Origin: Allium sativum
Lineage: Eukaryota; Streptophyta; Magnoliopsida; Asparagales; Amaryllidaceae
Assembly (NCBI GenBank): GCA_030737875.1
Contig: CM060912.1
Location: 127,172,493-127,236,492, forward strand
Length of the DNA: 64,000 bases
Direction of reading: 5' to 3'
This document shows, piece by piece, positions 21,661 to 35,106 of the stretch (its first letter is position 1; each line of letters opens with the position of its first letter). The notes under the pieces are model-generated. The model was not told where the DNA came from. It did not search any database and saw nothing but the letters and a program-made list of their open reading frames with translations. The translations under genes were made by a program, and so were the position numbers.

Positions 21661-24600
21661 TGCAACACCCTGCAATTTTAACAAAACTAAAGTTGATAAA
21701 TTAAATAATATTTAATTAAATATTTAGAACTAAGTAAAACGGACTACGCCATTACATTCGTCTTGGAATTCTTCTTGAAATAGACACTTGTTTTGCGTAA
21801 AACGGACACCGTACGAAGAAGTTATTAAGGTTTGACATTTGTATACATATAAGCCTGTTATATATGAATAAAATAGGTCCAGAAAATTTAAAACATTTCA
21901 AAAACAAGCAGCTGGAGGGAGTGGGAAAATTCCCGCCCAAGGGTGTTAACCCCATTAGGGGTGTCTATACCCCCTGTAGATCCGAGGCAGAATTCATTTT
22001 TTTTGAACGTGGAATCATTTCTTGACCAAATTCACTGATTCTAGGCTGTAATAAGACCCTATATCCATTGTTTTCTTCAATCAAAAACAATGGAGAACTA
22101 GATGCTGCCTCTGCCCAGATTAAATCAAGCCTATTCTTCTTCAACAATCAAGTCATTCAAGTTTAAGTATCTTTGATTCAACATCTGCAACTGTTCTACT
22201 GTTCTTAGATCCATTCTCTGTGAGTCTACGTTATTTTTAGATAGAAATAATTAAAATTTAATCTTGACATGCGTATAAAGTAGATCTCAGCCTGTGACTA
22301 TTGGAATCATATTCAGATCCGCTATTATTTGTATCTAATTTAGTGATTAGATCTCATCATGCCTGTTTATGATCATGACACTATGCCTAATCTGTTCTAT
22401 TATCACATGTCCATCGAATCTGTTCTTATACGCCTATTTTTACTATCATATGCCCATTTCTGTTACTTTTGGTTTTATGCCTATTATGTTCTTCTCTCTC
22501 TCATTCCCTTTTTATTTTTATAGTCAGGCTACCTTCGAGCCTAGACCGATATCGCTGAAATATGTGTACGACCGAAACTGGGTTAAATTGGGAATGACTA
22601 GAAATGGTAATTTAGGGGCATAACTTGTACCTCGAATCACGATTGAAATTTAAGGGAATAAACTATATTGGGAAATTGGACTAAAAATTGGGGCATGATT
22701 TATATGCTGAATTATGACTCGTGGTTTGTGACATATAAATCTGTAGGCTTAATTTAAGATTAAGCGAAACATGTTAATGGAAATGTAAAGAATCTATGAT
22801 GCCTATTTAATCCGTTAAAATTGAGGCATAACATGTATTGGGAAATTTGGGCATAAACTGAATAAAGTACATGAATATGGATTTGGGCATAAATCAAATT
22901 GTGATTTATATCTTAAAATGGGGAATACGGTACATGATGAATATGACTTGGGAAAAAGGGGCATGAAAACCTATAATGATATAGGAATAATTGGTTAATA
23001 ATGGAAATGTATAGAATTACAGTAATTAGAAACTGTAACTACGCTTAGACACGAGGTTAGATTACAATAGTGGTGGAAGTCTGCTCAGTACCGACCGGCA
23101 TATCCAGCGACCACAAGTGGTAAATCTAATGTGAGGGGTCTAAGTGCATAAACATGTGACGAAGCTAAGGCATGAGGTTAACTCCGACTTGTGGAAGATG
23201 TCTGGCTGGACCCAACCGGAATATACAAAATCCACAAGTGGTGGACTTAATGTGGGAGGTCTAGCGCATCTTAACCATAAATGAATTTATGGTAATGAAC
23301 CTGAATACTTAACCTGTTTGAACCCATAGGGATTACATGAACATGTTAACTTGAGTAGGGGTTAGTAAACCTGTTAAATCTATGGGGTTACGTAAACCTG
23401 TTAAATCTATGGGGTTAAGTAAACCTGTTAAATCTATGGGGTTAAGTAAACCTGTTAAATCTATGGGTTTAAGTAAACCTGTTAAATCTGTGGGGGTTAT
23501 ACGAACCTGTTAACCTAGAAGACTTTACCTGTTACATCTGATGGGGTTATATGGACCGGTTAACTTGTAAAGTTTAGCCTGTAAATCTGTAGGGGGTTAT
23601 GGGAATCTGTTAAATCTGTTAGGCATGACCTGTCAAAATCCTAGTTAATTGGGGACACAAGATTTGTAAGGGTTGGCTTGTGTCATTTGTTATGTGGGAC
23701 CCATATTAGTCAGTAACCCATTCTGGTATTAAAAAGGGGACTCCGCACTAGGTAGGGGTCAGGGCACGCTTACTGAGTTGATTGTAAGAGGTACATCTGG
23801 GAAGAGGTGTGTACTGGCGCGTTCCAACGGACTCATGTGCGTGCATGAGTATAGCCTGCTCTAGGAAAATAAGTCGTTGTAGCACCAATAAATAGGTATG
23901 TGTCTTTCTGTAGGTTGCCATTTTAGGAAGTAATACACCCTACTGTAGGGCCGACACAGGGTATTTACGAGATAAGGAGCCGATCGATTGGAGGGGTAGT
24001 AATTAGGGTGCATCTAGTCATGCTTGTTTCTATGGGGTACCCGTATTTCTGTTTGGATTTACACCCGTTATTTCTGTTTAAGTACTGGTTAATTCTGTTT
24101 GGGGTTAAACCCGCTACTAGAGTACACCTAACAACACTACCATTATATTTCTTTTGGGATCATCCTGTTTCTGTTAAGTAATTAGGAAGTATGTAATCCT
24201 GTTACATATTTGTTATACTGGTATTGGTGCAAAGAAAGAGAAATGTACTAGAGAAGTGTAACCTATTCTGTTCCGTTTATCTTGCTCAGTCTGTTATACC
24301 TATCTTATGACGTTGTTATCTCTCTCATCCAGTTTGTATGCTTGTCATGTTGCTTTTACTTATTTATCTGCTAAAAGTAACTGGGCTCACCATACTTTAT
24401 GTCTTACCCATTTTGTTTCCTCTTCTCTCTCTTCCATTTCCCCCAGGTTCTCACGGTGGGAATACTCATGCTTGATTTGGGTTCTGTCTTCCATTCTACT
24501 TGGAGTTGCTTTGATGTACCGCTTGGTTGCTTATCTTCTCTGATATGGATAGACTTTGGGGATTATGCTTTTTATGTATTTCTATACTCTGATGTTTTTA

Positions 24601-24824
24601 AGTGCAAGATAGAAGCTTTATATTAATGTAATGGGGTTTTGGTACTTCAGACTTATGATGTTACTGGGTTTTAAACCACTATGTTTTCTGTTTAATAAAA
24701 GTTTTAGATTCCGCTGCTATTTTATATCTGTCTTGTAATACTTTTGTTTCTGTTTACCTATAACACTTTATCAAACTTAATGCATTCTCTTAATGAGTGA
24801 CATTAACGGACGTGTGGTGTCATA
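21661..24824 (+). repeat. T4 3' LTR (3164 bp)
   Basis: Starts TGCAACACCC and ends GTGTGGTGTCATA, both decayed from the family ends. It carries hairpin copies at 23056-23129 and 23177-23250, with stems different from those of T1, and five 28-bp units (23364-23500). It has the older-looking version of the variable GC-rich module at 21930-21975. The bases GTCAC (24825-24829) would be the target duplication. Confidence 0.85.
23364..23500. repeat. 28-bp tandem repeat in T4 LTR
   Basis: About five copies of a unit built on GTAAACCTGTTAAATC and TATGGGGTTA. Looser copies continue to about 23640. Confidence 0.9.
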
Positions 24825-25484
24825 GTCACAATAATGAATTTCACTCCCGGCGTGGGCATGATAAGGATGGTAGGGAGGAAGGTATGTTCCATGTGACTGT
24901 AAGTGACTTTTTACACCTTACGAGTGCTAATTCATCTCATGTTTGACTATAAGGGATTCTTTACACCTTACGAGTGCCAATTCATCTCATGTTTCTTTCA
25001 TTTTAAGCGGAGATGGTGGGTCTGCTAAAGAAGTCGTTTTCCCAGAACCTGGTGAGAAGGAACAGTGATGCAGATGGCTTCCCTTATTTCTCAGGTATGG
25101 TTTTTTACTTTTATGCCTTCTCTTTTCTTGCGGGGATGATTCTTAATGACATGTTCCTATGGTGATAAAAAAAATTGTTTCCACTAATTATTTTGTTTCC
25201 AAGGACGACCTGCATTCTCTCTCTAGGTTGAGGAGGTAATTTCTCACAAAGCCCTCTTATAAATCCGGCAGAGAAAGCTTTTTTAGAGAACTTAATCTTA
25301 TCTATATGAAGTATTCTCAGATATCTTTTTTAACTTCCTAGGAGGTGATAGGGAGTTGATATTAAGGAAACTTAGGGATCACCATGTGAAATTAATATGC
25401 AACAGGAATGAAGAGAGTATTGGAGAGAAAAATTAATTTGTTACACCCTTTGTAGTTGATGTTAATTTATATGGATATGAACTG
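24825..25484 (+). other. T5 left flank with exon-like stretches
   Basis: This 660-bp stretch joins 41260 once T6 is removed. It holds two 50-bp direct repeats (about 24896-24995), then a segment 25008-25085 with a pyrimidine/AG start and a CAG|GTATGG end. A second segment after TTTTTTAACTTCCTAG (25344) is open for about 30 codons (GDRELILRKLRDHH...). Both could be exons of the plus-strand gene continued at 41418. I see no known domain, and the splice sites are only pattern matches. Confidence 0.35.
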
Positions 25485-25489
25485 TGTTT
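25485..25489. repeat. Left target-site duplication of T6
   Basis: TGTTT, identical to 41255-41259. Confidence 0.92.
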
Positions 25490-27669
25490 TGTGACGATCC
25501 CATTCCCCGATGAGACGGTGCAAGGGTAATCTTTGGAATATAACACATAAACAGATAATAGCAGAACAGAAATAAATAAATACACCAGATAATGTACAAT
25601 AGAATACACTGGATAAATAAAATCATCAGAGTTACACAGTATATAGGATCATACTTAGTACAAAATACAGTTCAGCTATACATAAGATGTCTACAGCGGA
25701 AAAGAAAACATAATATGTACAACAGGAGCTGAACAACATAAAAAGAGATAAATGATAGAATCCATCTTCAGCTCCTGCTATCCAGAAAGAGCCTGCTAAA
25801 ACCTGAATACAAGGCTGCCCGTGTAGAAAAAGGGGCACCCGAGTTTGCAAGTGAAACAAACTATGAGTCAGTCATGGGACTGGTATGAGAAATTTACTTA
25901 ACACATCTTACAATATGGCTAATCACAGGTCCACGCCACTTTCGCGGAACGGGTTTACTCCATTGGATTGCCAGTGCTTTAAAACAAATAAATCTTTTAA
26001 ACATCGCAATGCTTTTTATAAAAATGAAGCCATTATAAGACTCAGTTCCCATCATATAATGCAACACAAACCGGAGGATAGAGTTTTACCTTATAATGGC
26101 CAAATATGCTTGATACGAGGAAAACAAATCATTTGAAATGTAAATTTTATCGTTTAATTCTTAATCAGACTCCAACCGTAAACTAGTAAGAGAACTATTC
26201 CCTAAGTGTTAACCCCGAAGGCCGAAACCAACATCAGAACAATAACCAGAAACCATCCGTCCTAGCTTGTTTCCAATTAGTTTCTAATTTTAAATACAAA
26301 AATAAATATCAATCATAGACAGCATAAGTGCCCCATACCACTATGTCGCCATATATAGGTATACAATCAAAACCACACGATGTCGTATTTAGAAATTGGA
26401 TTTCTGTCATGAACCGAGGCCAGGGATCGTCCTCATCGCTTCGAGACAATCTAGCCTACCATGTCTCAGGAAAAGCCGCAACTTCCCCTTGGACCGTCAG
26501 GGCCAGTCCAACGATGTGGACTAAAATGTCTGAACACTGCGTTTCCCCGCCCTTTGGGGCGCAAATGAGTCCTACGACTCCATCGGCTTCACATAGTCAC
26601 CGATATATCTGAGGCGCCTCGCAACAGCAACAACCACATAGGTGAAAGTAATATAAATGTCAGGGCTAGTAGGTCATTGACACCACCCCAGCTAGAAAGA
26701 AACGCATGTCCTCCCTGAAGTCCTCTCCCATTTCTAGTCCATAACGGGGTGTGAGGCTCGCGAATTCACGTTATACACAAAGCTACGCCACACAGGCGTT
26801 GCTTTGATCATCAACCACAAAGCTTTGCTTTTCAACAAAAGCTTTGATCATTGCATCTCAACATGCCACACAGGCAATTCACGCCATGCAACTGACATCT
26901 ATCAATCACACAGAATGAAATCCAATATCAAACACACAATCCATTTACAAGTCCGTTCTGGGTCTGATCGAAACCGGAGGATCTTTATTCCTCGCACATC
27001 CGTACAATCAACATGTACGTCTGGACGGCTACTACTTCAACCCCTTCTAGGTAGCTACTCCTATCATGAGCATCAGAAGCACCCCCCCATTCGATGTGAA
27101 GATCATCGGTCTTGCATCATCTTCATATCTTCGACTTTCAATCGTCGATCAATTATTTCAAATGAGAATTAACTCGGCCTTTTCAAATAATTCACGTATA
27201 TTTAGAATTTCAAATCAATTCATTTCAATGGTTAAATTATTCGACATCACCAATTCTGTTCTTTAATGTAGTTTTCACGCCAAACACATTCAACCATCAG
27301 ATATCACATAAACCGAGCAAATTCATTTTATTTCCATTCCATATCGTTTATAATATTTTATCATGATTTATCGCTATTTTTATTTATTTAAAAATAGTCA
27401 ATTCATTTAAAACAACGCTTCAGGCCATAACGCGGTCGTGGCGATGTTTTTCTCCAGATTTGATTTATACATATCTGAAAATCTAACCGTTGGATCTTCA
27501 CAAATTTTATATCATTAGAAAGGTCTCTTCAAAACGAATCCAACGGTTTCAGTTTCGGGAAAATCCGACGGTCGGATCTCCCGCACTAATCATTTGAAGT
27601 TACGATTTCAAAATACGAACTGCAGCGTCGTTATTCGATTTAATTTAATTATATTTATATATATATATG

Positions 27670-27703
<34 letters not shown>

Positions 27704-28105
27704 ATCGATTCTGGCGCTGTTTTTCTTTAGATTTGAATTAAACATTCCAGACAATCCAACCGTTGGATCTTTACAAAGTTGGTGCCGTTGGAAAGATATT
27801 TCTAAGGCGAACCCAACGGTTGTGGTTTTGGGAAAATCCGATGGTCGGATCTCCCGCACTAATCGTTTGAAATCACGATTTCAAACCATGAACTACAGCT
27901 TCGTTATTCGATTTATTTTAATTATATATATATATATATATAATCTATTCTTCGATTTCAAAACCATATTCATTTCATACATTTGATAAAAATGATATTT
28001 TTATCCAACAGACTTTTATTTCAACACTTCACTATTTTTAACAATTCATGTATATAATGAAAATGCGATTTTTATTGTAAAAAAATTATTTCAAAACCCG
28101 ACTAT

Positions 28106-28480
28106 TTTATATAGTTCATATAGATGATAAAAATATGATTTTTATTGTTAAAGCAATTTATTTAAAACACGAGTACAATTCAACACATGAATTTCTATTC
28201 AAGGAATGAATTTCTATTCAACACATGAATGTTCTCTATAGTTCTTATATATAATAAAAATGTGATTTTTATTGTTAAAACAATTATTTAAAACATGAGT
28301 ACCATTCAACACATGAATTTCTATTCAACGAATGAATTTCTATTCAACACATGAATGTTCTCTATAGTTCGTATATATAATAAAAATGTGATTTTTATTG
28401 TTAAAGCAATTTATTTAAAACACGAGTACCATTCAACACATGAATTTCTATTCAACGAATGAATTTCTATTCAACACATG
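28106..28480. repeat. 127-bp tandem repeat in T6 LTR
   Basis: About three copies, each with AATAAAAATGTGATTTTTATT (nine-base arms around GTG) and ATTCAACACATGAAT. The other LTR has the same array at about 38790-39170. Confidence 0.85.
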
Positions 28481-28877
28481 AATTCGGTTTCAACACATGA
28501 AAATAATTTCAACAAATGAAAATAATTCTAACACATGAGTATTTTAGAAAATTTCGACAGCATAACGGCAGGGTAGTTAAAACCGGGACCATCCCTAGTA
28601 CGGATCCTCGCTCTACCTTAAAACCTCGCGGTTTTTGACAATGGGGATTTCATGCATCTAATTCGCACGCAGGCGAGCATGTTTTCATTCATGTCCACAA
28701 TCTATTCTAATTTTGTTTTCAACCACAAATGGGTATTTTTCAACCACAGTCAATCATTCTCAACCACAAACAATTCTATCAACCATTCGCATTATTCACC
28801 AAATTTCACATCAACCAAATAATCCAAACAATATCACAACCAATAAATATCGTCCATGGTCTGTGGACGAGGGGAGA

Positions 28878-28880
<3 letters not shown>

Positions 28881-28930
<50 letters not shown>
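28881..28930. repeat. Expanded (TA)n in T6 3' LTR
   Basis: About 25 TA units. The matching site in the other LTR (39579-39592) has about seven. Confidence 0.95.
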
Positions 28931-28931
<1 letters not shown>

Positions 28932-30610
28932 GTATACAAATATATTTCAATTCTTTTCAATTCATTTCAATGTCATTTCCTTGCATATATAATTTTTACA
29001 ACGCATATATAACTTATACATCGAACATACAACTTATACAATGCTTATACATGAGGTGTACAACGCTTATATAACTCATACGTCGACTATATAATTTATA
29101 CATCGTTGTTTTCCATATCGTTTATAAATTTGAAATCTCACATTGGGTTCCACTCCACCAAAAATAGCAGAAGGCTCAGAAAAATACGCGGTCTCTTCTA
29201 AAATGTAGAAGGCGTCCACACGAGTCCACTGTCTCTTGTTTCACTGGATTTCGACTACATAGCAAAAAGATATGATTTTTAAAGTGAAATCATAAACCGT
29301 AGCGCTTTAAAGTGCTATTAAAACAGTTTTAATATTATCAGCCGTTACCTTCTTTTAAATCTTCAAAACTAGGTTGGTCTTTTCTCGCAATCCGTGTAGC
29401 TTGGTGATGGTCGGCCTCTGCCACCTTGTAGTGCTCCGAGAGATGCTCCCCCCACTTGCCATGTCAGCCAACTCGAAGCTCCCCAGGGCACGAAAAACGA
29501 GGACGAGCGGCAGAAGTTTGGGGCATCGATTCGAGCAGACTACTCCACGGTGGAAGGCGAGACCTATATGGATGTGAAGCCCTTGAGAATCTCTACAAAA
29601 ACTTGAACTGGAGCTAGTGATTTTATTGAGTGTGGAAGGAGAAATCGAGGGGGGAAGTGGTGAATGGTTTTCCGCCTTCAATCGGAGGAGGGAGAGAGAA
29701 TGTCGGGGTGAGAGAAACTTATGTGGCCCAATCATATTTTTCTTTTATTTATATATTTTTAAATTTCGAATATACCCTCGTTCTCACACGGACCCCAATC
29801 CAGACCCAACGACTGTCGTCCCTAGCTAAATACCTCCATTCCGAACACAATGGGATATGTTTCGAAGGCCCATTCGACTGTTTCAGTCAGTTTTTCTTCA
29901 AATTAAAATATAAAACATTCAATATTTGATTTGAACGTACATTTCAATTTGCCGGGGACACACACTGATTCTAAAAATTCCCGAAAAATAAATCTAGCTA
30001 TGCTTTGATGATACGGTCCCAACAAAACTAGTTTCATTGAATACTGAGACCGTTTGAAAAATGGCCATTTTCTGGTCGATCCAATTTAACTGTAATTGAC
30101 CAAAACACATTTTTCTTTGCCACGCTCACATAGTAGCTTCAAAAATTATGAAATTTGAAACCTAGCAATAACTTCACATCCCGGATCCAACAAAAGTTGT
30201 TTCGCCGAATTTCGAGGTCGTTTGCAAAATGTGTATTTTCAAGGGCTATATATTCTCTATAGCGACCTTTCTGAAAATTCATTTGGCCATAATTTTTGAC
30301 TCCCGCTACGAAACTTCGAATTTTCAGATTCGTTAGAAATATAGTCACTAACAGATTTAAATATTTTTGGTTTCACAAAATCCATTTTATTTTGCACCCG
30401 GTACAGTTAGTCAAAGTTTGAATTGAAATTTTGAAACTGCCGCGCCATTTCAGGCCATGTTTATAATTCCAGTTAATTATATTCATTTTCAACATCGATT
30501 CAAACTAATTTCATCGTTATTATTTAAAATATTTATTTTAAATATTTAAAATTCACTAAAATAGCCAATTTAAAAATTTTAAACTGACTCAGATTTTCCG
30601 GGTTGTTACA

Positions 30611-30624
30611 ATCTCACCCACTTA
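30611..30624 (-). other. T6 polypurine tract
   Basis: On the - strand TTAAGTGGGTGAGAT lies directly before the LTR start TGTAACAACC, the expected plus-strand primer site. Confidence 0.75.
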
Positions 30625-31723
30625 AAAAATTTCGTCCCTGAAAAGGAATAAAGTTGAAAGTGGTTTGATTAACTAACTCTACTTTCAATCTAGCTTCCAT
30701 TCTTCAACTTTTCAGTTTCTGAGAATTTCCAAATTCCTCAAAAATTTGGCTAACACCCTAAATTTTCGAAAAATTTCGCCATAACCTCCTTTGTACGGGG
30801 AGGGGTTTGGAAATTTATTGGGTCTTATTAGGTACCCAATGAATCCTAATAAGCATGCACATATTTATAGTGATATATTCCAGTGTCCACAAGGGAGTGT
30901 GTATAGATCATAACTCCAGAGAATAAATTCTCGTCACCCTATAAATGGTTTTTGTGCCTTAATGACCAGAGAGACGTGTTTATTGTCATCTCCAGACCCG
31001 TGTGGGGTTTTTATTAATTTGGCAATTTACCGTTACATTTTATATGGTCCATATCAGTCATCAGTTCAACCTGTAAAATATAGTCATCGCCATACAAGCC
31101 TCTCGCTCGTATGGTAAATCTTCAACCTCGTCACACAAGCTCCAAATGCTTATGTGGTATATGATGAAGTATGCCTATCTTCAAGAAGTATGCCATGTAG
31201 TGTAGTTCAAAATTAATTGTTACTATCCTATGCCGACGTTTATTATTACACACAGAACAACCAGCACTCCGCATCCAATGGCATTCACAGGAGTTGATAT
31301 AATAATAAAATTGTGCATCCAACTCATTAAGGTTTACCTATTTGTCGGGCACGCAAATAAAATCTTTACTCAACAGCTAATCCATTTACCTGTTCAAACA
31401 TATATAATGCACATGTATATATTTTTATCTATTTTTAACTCAGTTCAATGTTTGATTTAATCTAATAAATTCTACCATTCATTCTCTTATTGATTAAATT
31501 AACTATCATTCTAATAATTTAATAAATCAAATCCACAATCACACAACACAAACATCAATCAATTTGTTTTTAACTTTTCAAAATCATACTTATTATTTCA
31601 TATACTCTTTTGAACACATTCAGACTATATAATTAAAAAGTTTACATCAATGCAAAGAAAACAACAGCAAAGTAAAGAACATAATGGAAATGCAAAATAT
31701 GGTAAATGTACCTTGCACCAGAG
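30625..31723 (-). other. T6 3' untranslated region
   Basis: About 1.1 kb between the end of pol and the PPT. No conserved coding on either strand. The part next to the PPT (30640-30800) matches T3 at 14830-15000. Confidence 0.7.
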
Positions 31724-33797
31724 TCAATCAGAGATATCCACCCTACACTTAGGATAGGCTTTCTTAATGCTTTCCTCTGTTTCCCAAGTACAATCTCGCG
31801 GATCTCCACTCCATTGTACTTTGACTAAGTGAACCTTTTTGTTCCTCAGCTCTTTGTTTTCTTTGCCAATTATCTTTAGTGACTCTCTTCTCACAGCCAA
31901 TTCTAGAGTAATTTCTATATTATGTTGTGCGGTTTCTTCTACAACGAGATCTGGATCATGCACATGCTTTCGCAGTTGAGATACGTGAAACACATTATGT
32001 ACTCCAGGCAACCAATTGGGAAATTGAACCTTATATGTGAGAGTTCCAACCCGTTCAAGAATAGGAAGCGGACCAATGAATTTGGGCGCCAATTTCCCTG
32101 TTTTACCGAATCGGATGACTCCTCTCATCGGAGATACTTTCAAATATACATAGTCGCCAACAGCAAATGATATATCTCTTCTTCTCTTATCTGCATAGCT
32201 TTTTTGTCGGCTTTGGGCGGCTAGTAATCGTTTCTTAACGAAATCGACTTTGTCTGCAGCATCGCGAATCATATCAGGCCCCAATACAAGTCTATTACCA
32301 GGTTCAACCCAACAAGCAGGGGATCGGCACAGTCTACCATACAATACTTCGAATGGAGACATTATCAAGCTCACCTGGTAGCTGTTATTATATGAGAATT
32401 CAACCAAATGTAAATGGTCTTCCCATGATCTTCCAAAATCAATAATACAAGCCCACAATAGATCTTCAAGAATACGATTCACCCTCTCAGTTTGACCATC
32501 TGCTTGAGGATGATAAGTGGTGCTCAAGTTCAGTTTCGTTCCCAATTCTTCTTGGAATGCTTCCCAGAATTTACTAGCAAAAATCGGGTCACGATCACTA
32601 ACGATGCTCATTGGAACTCCGTGCAGTCTAACTATTTTCTTGAAATAAATTTGCGCCAGACTTTGAGCAATTCTATTCGATTTGACAGGTCTGAAATGGG
32701 TGGTCTTCGTGAAACGATCTACGATCACCCAAATACTGTCATTTCCTTTCCTGGTCCTGGGCAAACCATCTATGAAATCCATAGAAATATGTTCCCACTT
32801 TTCACCTGGAATTTCTATAGGTTGCAACAATCTAGCGAGCTTCTGCTGATCGCTTTTGACTTGTTGACAGGTGGAACACCGGCTAACATATATAGAGATA
32901 TCTCTTTTCATTGCCTTCCACCAGAAAGTTCGCTTGAGGTCATTGTACATTTTACTAACCCCTGGGTGGATGCTCAGCTTGGACTTGTGGCTCTCGTCCA
33001 TTACTTCTCTCTTGAGATCAAGATTGTTGGGAACACAAATTCTACCTTTCAACCTCAGAACTCTTGCGCTATCCACTTGGAAACTGGAGACTTCGCCCTT
33101 TTGAATTCTTCTGATCATCTCCTTAATAAAACTATCGTCTTTCTGAAGAATAGCTATTTTATCAATCAGCGATGGTGTAATGATAATACTGGCGATGATC
33201 ACATTCTTTCTGCTAAGTGCATCAACTACAACATTGGCTTTTCCTGGAGTATATAAAATATCTAGATCATAAGCGACGAGAAATTCTAACCAACACTGCT
33301 GTCTCATATTCAGATCCTTCTGGGTGAATAAATATTTCAATGATTGATGATCAGTGAATAATTCAAACTTCTCACCTAATAGATAATGTCTCCAGATTTT
33401 CATAGCAAACACGATAGCTAGCAATTCAAGATCATGAGTTACATAATTCTTTTCATGTGGTTTCAATTGACGGCTAGCATACGCGACTACATGGCCTCTT
33501 TGCATTAGCACTGCGCCAAGGCCTTCTTTAGAAGCATCAGTCCAGACTTTTAAATCCTGATTGTCGTCAATAATTGTGAGCACTGGAGCAGTCGTCAATT
33601 TTAACTTCAGCTCCTGGAAAGCTGCCTCACATTCGGGAGTCCAGTTGAATCTCGAATGTTTCTTAGTAAGCTTCGTTAAGTGACTGGATATCTTCAAAAA
33701 ATTCTCAACGAACTTCCAATAATAACTGGCCAATCCGAGAAAACTCATGACTTCTGTGGGCGTATGAGGCTGTTTCCAATTCTGAATAGCAGTGATT
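31724..33797 (-). pseudogene. pol: T6 pol, RNase H-integrase-chromodomain part
   Basis: An uninterrupted frame of about 690 codons. In order it has the RT connection (FLGLASYYWKFV), RNase H with Asp and Glu in WTDAS, DLELLA, TDHQS and DALSR, integrase with HPGVSKM, CSTCQQ, the catalytic triad in MDFIDG, SDRDPIF and QTERVNR, a GPLPI segment, and a C-terminal chromodomain-like motif (VKVQWSG, CTWETEE). It ends at TGA 31724-31726. It follows the previous frame after a one-base loss in an A-run near 33796-33799. Apart from that break all catalytic residues are present, so the domains look recently functional. Confidence 0.9.
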
Positions 33798-35106
33798 TTA
33801 CTGGATCCACTGAAATTCCTTCTTTTGACACGACGTGGCCAAGAAATTTGACTTCTTCTTGCCAGAATATACATTTGGAAATCTTTGCTTTCAACACATT
33901 CTTTCTCAGAATTTCTATCACTTGTTCCAAATGTTTTTCGTGCTCGCTTTCTGACTTAGAGAAGATTAGCATGTCATCAATGAAAACCAGAATGAATTTA
34001 TTCAATACTCCTCTGAATACTCGGTTCATTAGATCGACAAAATATGCTGGAGCGTTACATAAGCCGAACGACATTACAAACCACTCGTAGAATAAGTCTG
34101 GGCCTCTGAATGCTGTCAAAGGAACACACTCTTCGGCAATACGAAACTGATGAAAACCTGTAGCTAGGTCCATTCGTGAAAACACTTGTGCTCCATTCAA
34201 TCGATCCAGCAGATCATCAATCCGCGGCAATGGGTATTTGTTTTTCAACGTCTGCTTATTCAAGTCACGATAATCTACACACAGTCTGAGAGTACCGTCT
34301 GACTTCGGGACAAATACCACTGCTGCTCCCCAATCAGAGAAACTAGGTCTGATCAGACCCTTCCATACTAGCTGCCGAGTTTTATTTTCTAACTCATCTT
34401 TCTCCTTCAAGGTCATTCTTCGAATAGCGTGAACTATTGGCCTTGCATTAGGAACTAAAGCGATCTTGAAATCAATTTCTCTCTGCGGAGGTAAGCTAAC
34501 AACTTCTTCGAACACATCCGCATAGTTCTTGACAACTGGTATATTCTCAATGTCGACTGGCATATTCTCCGAGACGACAGGAACCGGTTCTATCTGAGCA
34601 GGAGATACATCTAAAGTTGCCCAGAAGTCTTTTCTATTAGAATTCGGTCCTTCACAGAGAATGGTTATATATTCCCTGTACTTTGTTTTTGCCCTAACAA
34701 CCCTCTCGGCGCATTTAACTTCGGCTTCATATTGGGTTAACCAGTCCAATCCCAGAATGAGATCGAATTCGTTAAAATTCATAACGATTGCGATAGTGGG
34801 GAACCGATAACGAGAAAAAGAAACAGGAACTCCACAAACCCAACTAAGATCGAGGGAACCCCCGGTCGGATTATGAACCGTCAGGGGTTCTTTAAGCTTC
34901 TTCAAATTCAATTCCAGTTTCTTAATTGCATTCTTTGAAACAAAGCTTCGTGACGCGCCTGTATCAAACAGTACTTTAACTGGAATATCTTTGACAGTAA
35001 GCGTGCCTTCTAAAACATCCGACCTTTCCTGACTAGCTGAGGATGCAGGAACTTCTGCTACTTCATTTACATGTTCTACTTCAGATTTCTTTAGGAGACG
35101 GCAATC
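33798..35106 (-). pseudogene. pol: T6 protease and reverse transcriptase part of pol
   Basis: Open and in the same frame as gag. The protease active site DTGAS is at 34951-34965, with the second motif ILGLDWL about 70 codons on. RT shows [36 protein letters not shown] and the catalytic FIDDM (about 33970-33984). The frame ends after [13 protein letters not shown], where a single-base loss in an A-run (plus-strand T-run 33796-33799) shifts the reading. No separate start codon is needed, since gag and pol share one frame in this family member. Confidence 0.9.

Larger units (their letters stand above)
25490..30610 (-). repeat. T6 3' LTR (5121 bp)
   Basis: Plus-strand ends are TGTGACGATCCC and GGGTTGTTACA. 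It contains two related units of about 240 bp (27420-27945, each with GGTCGGATCTCCCGCACTAA), about three units of about 127 bp (28106-28480), and two TA-rich simple repeats (27655-27703 and 28881-28930). A TATA-like TATATAAATAAAAG on the - strand is at about 29740-29753. ORFs within are repeat-driven and not called. Confidence 0.92.

Noticed and set aside
23364..23500. Regular 28-bp repeats looking like a CRISPR array
   Set aside because: No spacers of independent sequence, eukaryotic context, and location within an LTR; ordinary tandem repeat.
28713..29074. Open frames with long Ile-Tyr runs
   Set aside because: Translations of a TA microsatellite; the sister LTR has a short repeat and different frames.
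32492..33256. 254-codon frame on the + strand
   Set aside because: Exactly opposite the integrase and RNase H frame of T6, which has all catalytic motifs; a shadow frame.
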